Both the position numbers and the translations under genes were made by a program. A DNA stretch of 10,716 nt from an uncultured Beijerinckiaceae bacterium (GTDB lineage: Bacteria > Pseudomonadota > Alphaproteobacteria > Rhizobiales > Beijerinckiaceae), in the NCBI GenBank assembly GCA_937873345.1, contig CALMRL010000227.1, positions 1-10,716 of the forward strand, read 5' to 3'. The notes below the pieces were generated by a model. That model worked only from the letters and a program-made list of their open reading frames with translations. It was not told the origin of the DNA and did not search any database. Positions 6,168 to 10,716 of the stretch are shown here, one piece after another (the first letter of the stretch is position 1; each line of letters starts with the position of its first letter).

Positions 6168-7757
6168 TCAGTGCAGCGCACCCCCGCCCCCGGCGATCAG
6201 CGCCGGCTCGCCGAAGCGATCGGCGTAGGCGCGAGAGCGCACGAACAGCAGGGTGGCGACAGCGGCGACGGTGAGCACGGTGAGCATCGCCCACGCCTCG
6301 TCGATCGCCTGCGTCAGTGCCGCCTTCTTCACGTAGCCGACCAGAAGCGTTCGCATCGCCGCGTCCGGCGGCGTCTTGGCCATCGCGAGGTAGCTGTCGA
6401 GCGGCAGGCCGATCGCCCTGGCGGTGGCGACGTCGCCGGCCCGAAGGCGTACGATGATCGCCTCGGAAATCGCGGGCACACGACCGTAGATCAGTGAGTC
6501 GATCGCCGCCAGCCCGACCGCGCCGCCGAGATTGCGCAGGAGGTTGAACAGGCCGCTGCCGTCGGCGACGAGCGAAGGGGCGAGGTGGCCGAGCGCGAGG
6601 TTGGTCGGCGCCAGGAGGCAGAACATGATGGCGAGGCCGCGCACCGCCTGCGGCAGAGCCATTCCGGCGGAGTCGGTGTCGATGGTTTGCGCGGCGCTCA
6701 GGCCGAGGCCGAGGCCGAACACCAGGAAGGCGGCGACGCTGAGCAGGCGGGAGGCGACGCGCGTCTCCAGGAACACGGCGAGCGGCGCCGTGACGAGTTG
6801 TACCACGCCGGTGACGAGCATGATCTCGCCGATCTCCAGCGCGTCGCGGCCGCGCACCAAGCCGAGGAACACCGGCATCAGGTAGATCGTCCCGTAAAGC
6901 CCGGCGCCGAGCATGAAGGAGAGCGCGCAGCCGACGGCGAAGCAGCGGTCGGAGAACAGCGAAAGGTCGACGATCGGGCTCGCGGCGCGGCGCGTGCGCG
7001 CGACGAACAGCGTGCCCGAGGCGAGGCTCAGCGCCAGCAGCCCGAGGATGAAGGGCGACAGCCAACCGTTCTTCGGTGCCTGCGTCAGAGCGATCTCCAG
7101 CGCTGACAGGCCCGCCGCCAGGGCGGTGAGCGAGACGGCGTCGATGGTACGCAGGTGCGGCAGGTCTGTCGGCTCGCGCGGCAGCAACAGCGCGGCGGCG
7201 AGCGCGGCGCCGATGCCCGGCGCGACGTTGATGAGGAACAGCCAGTGCCAGCTGTAGGTTTGCGTGAGCCAGCCGCCGACCACCGGGCCGACGGTCGGGG
7301 CGAGCACGGCGAGCATGCCGGCCAGCGTTGTCGCCAGCGCTTGGCTGCGCGGCGGGAACAGGAGGAACACCGCAGCGAAAACGAGCGGGATCAGCGTGCC
7401 GCCGGAGAATCCCTGCAGCACCCGCCACGCGATCAGCTCGGAGAACCCGTGGCTGCAGGCGCAGCCGAACGAGGCCAGCGTGAAGACCGACACGGCGAGG
7501 ACGAACAACCGACGCATCGACAGCACGCGCGTCAGCACGCCGGTGAGCGGGATCGCGATGACCTCGGCGACGAGGTAGCTCGTCTGGATCCAGCTCATCG
7601 CCTCGTCGTCGAGCGCCAAGGCGGAGCGGATCGTCGGCAGCGAGGTCGCCACGACCTGGATGTCGAGGATCGCCATGAACATGCCGACGCACATCGCGAG
7701 GAAGCCGACGACGGTGCGTGCCGACGCTCGCGGCCTTGCGTCAAGTGATGCGCGCAT
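6168..7757 (-). CDS. MFS transporter, DHA2 family (EmrB/QacA-like, 14 helices)
   Basis: This is an inner-membrane drug/proton antiporter-type permease of 529 aa, the normal length for the 14-helix DHA2 branch. Signatures visible: motif D1-like LDIQVVATSLPTI (31-43), WIQTSYLVAEVIAIPLTG (56-73), WRVLQGFSGG (111-120), and the antiporter motif C region GPVVGGWLT (157-165) followed by WHWLFLINVAPG. These are characteristic of EmrB. Family members extrude hydrophobic compounds by proton antiport, in some cases through a tripartite envelope complex with an EmrA adaptor. No emrA or outer-membrane partner is in the window. The ATG at 7757 lies inside the 3' end of the upstream methyltransferase gene (17-bp overlap), implying co-transcription and probably translational coupling. 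With the polyketide synthase and methyltransferase, it is a reasonable candidate exporter of their product or a self-resistance pump, but this is inferred from position only. Confidence 0.92.
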   Translation of the reverse strand: MRASLDARPRASARTVVGFLAMCVGMFMAILDIQVVATSLPTIRSALALDDEAMSWIQTSYLVAEVIAIPLTGVLTRVLSMRRLFVLAVSVFTLASFGCACSHGFSELIAWRVLQGFSGGTLIPLVFAAVFLLFPPRSQALATTLAGMLAVLAPTVGPVVGGWLTQTYSWHWLFLINVAPGIGAALAAALLLPREPTDLPHLRTIDAVSLTALAAGLSALEIALTQAPKNGWLSPFILGLLALSLASGTLFVARTRRAASPIVDLSLFSDRCFAVGCALSFMLGAGLYGTIYLMPVFLGLVRGRDALEIGEIMLVTGVVQLVTAPLAVFLETRVASRLLSVAAFLVFGLGLGLSAAQTIDTDSAGMALPQAVRGLAIMFCLLAPTNLALGHLAPSLVADGSGLFNLLRNLGGAVGLAAIDSLIYGRVPAISEAIIVRLRAGDVATARAIGLPLDSYLAMAKTPPDAAMRTLLVGYVKKAALTQAIDEAWAMLTVLTVAAVATLLFVRSRAYADRFGEPALIAGGGGALH

Positions 7758-8250
7758 CAGACCGTCTCTCGCCGAGGGCGCGATCCTCGGCGCGGATGCG
7801 GACGAGGAGCACGGCGGCGTTGACGCACGAGAACACCAGGGCGACGACGGGTAGCCCGAGCGCCAACGGCAGCGCCGCGATCTCGCCGACCACCACGGCG
7901 TAGTTGGGATGACGCAGGAGGCGGTACGGCCCCCTGGCGACGAGAGTCTCGCCTGGCACGACGATGATGCGTGTCGTCCAGCGCCCGCGCAGCGTCAGGA
8001 GCACCCAGCCGCGCATGAGTTGCAGCAGCACGAAGACGAGGATCCAGCCGGGCGTCACCGGTCTCGCCCAGCCGAACAGCCAAAGGCTCACGAGCCAAGC
8101 CGCGTGGGTGGCGACGATCGCCGGATAATGGCGCGCCGCCACCTCGACGCCGCCGCGCCGCAGCAGGGCGCCGGTGTTGGCGCGGGCGATCAGCAGCTCG
8201 GCGAGCCGCTGCGCCGTCACCAGGGCCAGCACGACCGGCGCAAGGGTCAC
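7741..8250 (-). CDS. Isoprenylcysteine carboxyl methyltransferase (ICMT)-family membrane enzyme
   Basis: This is a small polytopic membrane SAM-dependent methyltransferase of 169 aa, of the usual bacterial ICMT-like size. The core motif is RGPYRLLRHPNYAVVVGE (106-123) with an intact RHPNY, followed by a hydrophobic segment and RIRAEDRAL (151-159), whose Glu155 fits the conserved C-terminal Glu. Other hydrophobic segments lie at about 4-20, 44-62, 68-86 and 126-150. The start is GTG 8250, chosen because it overlaps the stop codon of the upstream polyketide synthase in a GTGA arrangement; the frame continues further upstream only as a shadow of that gene. Bacteria do not normally prenylate proteins at CaaX boxes. 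In Bacillus BpsB and Streptomyces SrsB, proteins of this kind next to a type III polyketide synthase O-methylate alkylpyrones or alkylresorcinols. That role is the best inference here. Its 3' end overlaps the MFS gene start by 17 bp. Confidence 0.9.
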   Translation of the reverse strand: MTLAPVVLALVTAQRLAELLIARANTGALLRRGGVEVAARHYPAIVATHAAWLVSLWLFGWARPVTPGWILVFVLLQLMRGWVLLTLRGRWTTRIIVVPGETLVARGPYRLLRHPNYAVVVGEIAALPLALGLPVVALVFSCVNAAVLLVRIRAEDRALGERRSDARIT

Positions 8251-9311
8251 GCCGCGCGCCTCAGCATCACGCAGCTCGAGGTGAAACCCGGCCCCATCGC
8301 GTTGACGAGGGAGCGCTCCGGCAGGCCCTGCGCCAGCACCCGCCGAAGGACGAAGAGCACGGTGGGCGAGGACATGTTGCCATGGTCGGCGAGCACGGCG
8401 CGCTCGTGGTCGAGCGTGCCCGGCCGCAGCCGCAACGCGCTTTCCAGCGCCAGCACCACGCGCTTGCCGCCGGGATGGCAGATGAAGCGGTCGACGTCCG
8501 CCATGACGTGGCCGGAGCGGGCGAGGATGCCGCCGATCGCCGCTCCGGCGTTCTCCTGCGCGAAGGGCGGGATCGCCTGCGCGAAGATGACGCCCAACCC
8601 TTCGGCCTCGACGTTCCATCCCATGATGTCGAGGGTGCCGGGCCAAGTGTGCTCGCCGCTGGCCTCGACGGCGGCCAAGGATTCCGGCACCGAAGCGCCG
8701 GCGCGCAGCACGCAGGCGGCGGCGCCGTCGCCGAACAGGGCGGTGGCGACGATGCTGGCGGTGCTCAGCGTGTCGAGCCGGAACGACACGGTGCAGAGTT
8801 CGACCACGACGAAGAGCACGTTGGTGCCGGGGCGCGCCTCGGCGAGGCGGGCGGCGATCGACAGGCCGGAAACGCCGCCGGCGCAGCCGAGCCCGAACAG
8901 CGGCACGCGGGCGATGTCGGAGCGGAAGCCGATCTCCTCCATCGCCAGGGCCTCGATGCCCGGGGTCGCGATGCCGGTCGAACTCGCGAAGACCACCGTG
9001 TCGACGTCCGCGGCGCCGAGGCCGGCCTCGTTTAGCGCCGCGCGCGCCGCCTCGATGAACAGCCGCTTGCCGCCGTCGACGAAGGCGGCGGTGCGTTCCG
9101 GCCAGCCGAGGGGCTGGGCGTACCATTCTAGCGGGCGCACGGCTTGGCGCTTGAGGATGCCGCTGCTTGCCCCGAACACCCGCGCCAGACGAGGATATTC
9201 TTCGTAGCGGTCGGCGAACAGAGCGTTGGCGAGGTCCGCCACCTCCGCCTGGACCAGGATATGGGGTGGCGAGGCGGTCGAGACGGAAAGCAGCTGCGCC
9301 TGGATGCTCAT
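8247..9311 (-). CDS. Type III polyketide synthase (chalcone/stilbene synthase family)
   Basis: This is a cytoplasmic homodimeric ketosynthase that extends an acyl-CoA starter with malonyl (or methylmalonyl) units, without an acyl carrier protein, and cyclises the product to pyrones or resorcinols. The 354 residues are a normal family length. The catalytic triad is intact: Cys143 in FGLGCAGG, His279 in ICHPGGKRV and Asn312 in LADHGNMSSPT. The C-terminal loop GPGFTSSCVMLRR matches the GFGPG-type closing motif. The N-terminal thiolase-like half has VFASSTGIATPG (107-118). I chose ATG 9311 (MSIQAQLLSVSTASPPH) because conservation-like sequence starts there; the 27-codon upstream extension is Arg-rich and lacks family character. 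The gene heads a tight unit with an ICMT-like methyltransferase (4-bp overlap) and an MFS exporter. By analogy with BpsA/SrsA, long-chain acyl-CoA starters and alkylpyrone or alkylresorcinol products are plausible. The specific product cannot be read from the sequence. Confidence 0.95.
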   Translation of the reverse strand: MSIQAQLLSVSTASPPHILVQAEVADLANALFADRYEEYPRLARVFGASSGILKRQAVRPLEWYAQPLGWPERTAAFVDGGKRLFIEAARAALNEAGLGAADVDTVVFASSTGIATPGIEALAMEEIGFRSDIARVPLFGLGCAGGVSGLSIAARLAEARPGTNVLFVVVELCTVSFRLDTLSTASIVATALFGDGAAACVLRAGASVPESLAAVEASGEHTWPGTLDIMGWNVEAEGLGVIFAQAIPPFAQENAGAAIGGILARSGHVMADVDRFICHPGGKRVVLALESALRLRPGTLDHERAVLADHGNMSSPTVLFVLRRVLAQGLPERSLVNAMGPGFTSSCVMLRRAA

Positions 9312-9475
9312 GCCGTCATACCATCGGACCTGCTGCGAAATTGCGGGAGCGTCGGTCGTAAATCGCCGCCGCCGCTCGCGGCAGTGGAGCATAGGGACGC
9401 ATCGTCGCGCTCCGACAAACGCCCGGCTCCCGCGGCGCGCTCATGCCCACGGCCAGCGAACAAGCCGGACGATCA
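9312..9475 (-). promoter_or_regulatory. Probable leader/promoter region of the polyketide unit
   Basis: These 164 bp precede the polyketide synthase start and follow the decayed DUF4383 gene on the same strand. If the unit has its own promoter, it must lie here or inside the pseudogene. I found no convincing -35/-10 pair or operator palindrome. The synthase start also lacks a strong Shine-Dalgarno: the nearest AGCAGG is about 16 bases upstream of the ATG. Confidence 0.3.
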
Positions 9476-9855
9476 TCAAGCCGTCGCGCGGCCGCCCGCG
9501 CTCCGCGCGGGCGCGAGGCCCACGTGCAGCCAGACGTCGTAAATCGGCACGAGCCCGAACGTCGTGCTCGCTGCAAGGATCAGGCCCAGGACCGTGAGCA
9601 GGACGTAGGTGATCGGGATGCTGCGGGCGTAACGACGGAGGCAATCACGCTCCGCGCGGCCAGCAGCCTCCAAACGCCGAAAGCCAAGTGGACGAGGTCA
9701 CGCAAGGCGTTCACGGGGAACAGGCCGAGAGAGATCCGCGGGTCGGCGGTCACGACCAAGGCGGGATGGGAACGCGAGGGCGACAGGCCGGGGATGAAAC
9801 CCGAAGTTCCCGCCAGCGGGAGGACGATGGCGAAGACGACGGCGAAAGCGCGCAT
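9476..9855 (-). pseudogene. DUF4383-family small membrane protein, frameshifted
   Basis: Two frames join into one DUF4383-like protein of about 126 aa. The N-terminal half starts at ATG 9855 and has a good ribosome site, AAGGAG nine bases upstream (9865-9870). It reads MRAFAVVFAIVLPLAGTSGF, then LGLFPVNALRDLVHLAFGVW and RLLAARS. The family's second half continues in another frame as RYARSIPITYVLLTVLGLIL, then FGLVPIYDVWLHVGL, ending at 9476-9478. The switch lies around 9640-9655. Total length is 380 bp, one short of a multiple of three, consistent with one lost base. Members are four-helix inner-membrane proteins of unknown function, and the visible hydrophobic segments fit that. Either the gene is inactivated or the sequence has an indel error. 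It sits upstream of the polyketide synthase on the same strand, but there is no sequence evidence that it belongs to that pathway. Confidence 0.8.
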
Positions 9856-10136
9856 GGATGTCGTCTCCTTATATTTCATCGACGCGACAGTGCTGCCTAT
9901 CAGTAACCACCGCTGCGGCAAACCCTCGCGGCTGCCGCCACGAGGTCAAAATCGTACGAACCGATCTTTTCGTCCTTGCGCCTGCCCCTTCCGCCGCCGT
10001 CACGCCGGGTGATCCAGGCCCACCCGCAAGCCGCCGGCGCGCAGCGAAGAAAGGGGGCGCGAAAGTCCAGGCGCTCAGACGATCCCGCGGCGGCCGATGC
10101 GTCACGCGCCCTGCCGCGGTGCGCGGAGACTCCCAG
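9856..10136. other. Intergenic stretch between yacG and the DUF4383 gene
   Basis: No frame here has coding character, and I find no tRNA-like TPsiC arm or repeat. The left end carries the strong Shine-Dalgarno of the DUF4383 gene, so its promoter should be within this 280-bp region. The A/T-richer part near 9865-9905 and 9945-9975 is where a promoter would most likely sit, but no consensus boxes are obvious. Confidence 0.4.
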
Positions 10137-10358
10137 TCACGGTTCATCCCTCGAACTCCCGGTTTCATCTAGCTCGGATTGTCCGGGTTCATCGTCGGGC
10201 ACGGCGTAGACGCCACGGAGCCAGCGGTGCAGGTCGACATCGGCGCAGCGCTTGGAGCAGAACGGCGTCGTCGCGGCATCGCCGGCCGGCTTGCCGCAGA
10301 TCGGGCAGGGCTTGGTGCCGTGATCGCCCCGGTCGAATGGCAGGGAGGCAGGCGCCAT
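10137..10358 (-). CDS. yacG: DNA gyrase inhibitor YacG (zinc-binding)
   Basis: YacG is a small cytoplasmic zinc protein that binds the GyrB C-terminal region and blocks DNA binding by gyrase. The product has 73 aa, within the usual 60-80. The four zinc ligands are Cys18 and Cys21 (CPIC) and Cys34 and Cys38 (FCSKRC). They are followed by the diagnostic ADVDLHRWLRGVYAVP (39-54). The C-terminus is an acidic, low-complexity tail (about 55-73), as in many homologues. The start at ATG 10358 lies four bases after the maf stop codon, so the two genes are almost certainly one transcript. This maf-yacG coupling is common in Alphaproteobacteria. Confidence 0.95.
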   Translation of the reverse strand: MAPASLPFDRGDHGTKPCPICGKPAGDAATTPFCSKRCADVDLHRWLRGVYAVPDDEPGQSELDETGSSRDEP

Positions 10359-10362
10359 CGGC

Positions 10363-10716
10363 TCAGCCCGCCGCGCGATCGACGTCGCTGGGGTCTCGCT
10401 GCCCGTCGCCGAGCAGCAGGCCCTCGCCAGCGAGCAGGTTCACGGTCTCGTAGAGAGGCAGCCCGACCACGGCGGAGTAAGAGCCGACGAGCTTGATCGC
10501 GAAGGCGCCAGCGCGGCCCTGAATGGCGTAGCCGCCGGCCTTGCCCCGCCATTCGCCGGAGGCGAGATAGGCTTCGGACTCGGCCCTGCCGAGCCGCTTG
10601 AAGCGCACCCGGGTCTCGACGAGGCGCCGCCTGATCGCGCCGCCGGGCGTCAGCAGGCAGATGGCGGTGTAGACGCGGTGGCCGCGCCCGGACAGGAGCC
10701 GCAGGCATTGTTCGGC
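10363..10716 (-). CDS. maf: Maf-family nucleotide pyrophosphatase (septum formation inhibitor Maf), 5' end outside window
   Basis: Maf proteins hydrolyse nucleoside triphosphates, often dTTP/UTP or modified nucleotides, to monophosphate and pyrophosphate. They act as house-cleaning enzymes and affect septum formation when overproduced. The visible 117 residues are the C-terminal part; the frame enters from the right edge (AEQCLRLLSGRGHRVYTAIC). Key family segments are ETRVRFKRLG, YLASGEWRGKAGGYAIQG and SYSAVVGLPLYET. The GKAGGYAIQG form resembles the YhdE-type dTTP/UTP pyrophosphatases rather than the YceF type. The N-terminal catalytic SxxR(K)R and the middle part lie outside the window. It is followed directly by yacG. 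Confidence 0.95.
   Translation of the reverse strand, partial: AEQCLRLLSGRGHRVYTAICLLTPGGAIRRRLVETRVRFKRLGRAESEAYLASGEWRGKAGGYAIQGRAGAFAIKLVGSYSAVVGLPLYETVNLLAGEGLLLGDGQRDPSDVDRAAG

Noticed and set aside
6130..7692. 520-aa minus-strand open frame overlapping the MFS gene
   Set aside because: It is an out-of-frame Arg-rich shadow of the transporter, typical of GC-rich DNA.
7909..9207. 432-aa plus-strand open frame across the PKS and methyltransferase genes
   Set aside because: It is antisense to two strongly supported genes and has Arg/Ser/Pro-rich shadow composition with no recognisable domain.
9355..9546. 11-bp direct repeat GTCGTAAATCG at 9355-9365 and 9536-9546
   Set aside because: One copy lies inside the DUF4383 coding remnant (IYDVW) and there are only two copies, so chance similarity is the simplest reading.
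9869..10168. 99-aa minus-strand ORF upstream of the DUF4383 gene
   Set aside because: It overlaps the yacG 3' end, is Arg/Pro-rich and has no domain; treated as non-coding.

Overview
This is a high-GC window from a Gram-negative bacterium, most likely an alphaproteobacterium. Three things point that way: very strong G/C preference at third codon positions, an adjacent maf-yacG pair, and proteins (RarA, an orphan ParA, DUF4383) of alphaproteobacterial flavour. Order and genus cannot be settled from the sequence alone. I found no rRNA, tRNA or CRISPR array.

Layout, left to right. (1) 3-656 (+) is the C-terminal half of an FAD-linked oxidase of the GlcD / D-lactate / D-2-hydroxyglutarate dehydrogenase family, cut by the window edge. 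It converges with a 99-aa uncharacterised protein (660-959, -). (2) rarA (1093-2472, -), a AAA+ replication-recombination ATPase, is divergent from an orphan ParA-type ATPase (2600-3262, +). (3) 3263-5245 is gene-poor. It holds a doubtful small ORF, a well-bounded 885-bp IS5-family insertion sequence (3856-4740, flanked by TAA) whose transposase is frameshifted, and a decayed fragment of a second, unrelated IS5-type transposase (about 4776-4909, -). (4) 5246-6007 (+) encodes a polytopic membrane protein of the NnrU/ICMT-like methyltransferase superfamily. (5) 9311-6168 (-) is a compact three-gene unit: a type III polyketide synthase, an isoprenylcysteine-carboxyl-methyltransferase-like (ICMT) membrane enzyme and a DHA2/EmrB-type MFS exporter. 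The gene pairs overlap by 4 and 17 bp. (6) 9476-9855 (-) is a frameshifted DUF4383 membrane protein gene. (7) 10137-10716 (-) holds yacG (DNA gyrase inhibitor) and the 3' part of maf (nucleotide pyrophosphatase).

The main interest is the polyketide unit. The PKS keeps its Cys-His-Asn triad, the methyltransferase start codon overlaps the PKS stop codon, and the exporter start lies inside the methyltransferase gene. By analogy with Bacillus bpsA-bpsB and Streptomyces srsA-srsB, the pathway probably makes a lipid-derived alkylpyrone or alkylresorcinol, O-methylates it at the membrane and may export it. Product and export role are inference. The rest of the window is housekeeping genes plus mobile-element debris. 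One-base frameshifts occur in both the IS transposase and the DUF4383 gene, so either true gene decay or read/assembly indels must be considered.
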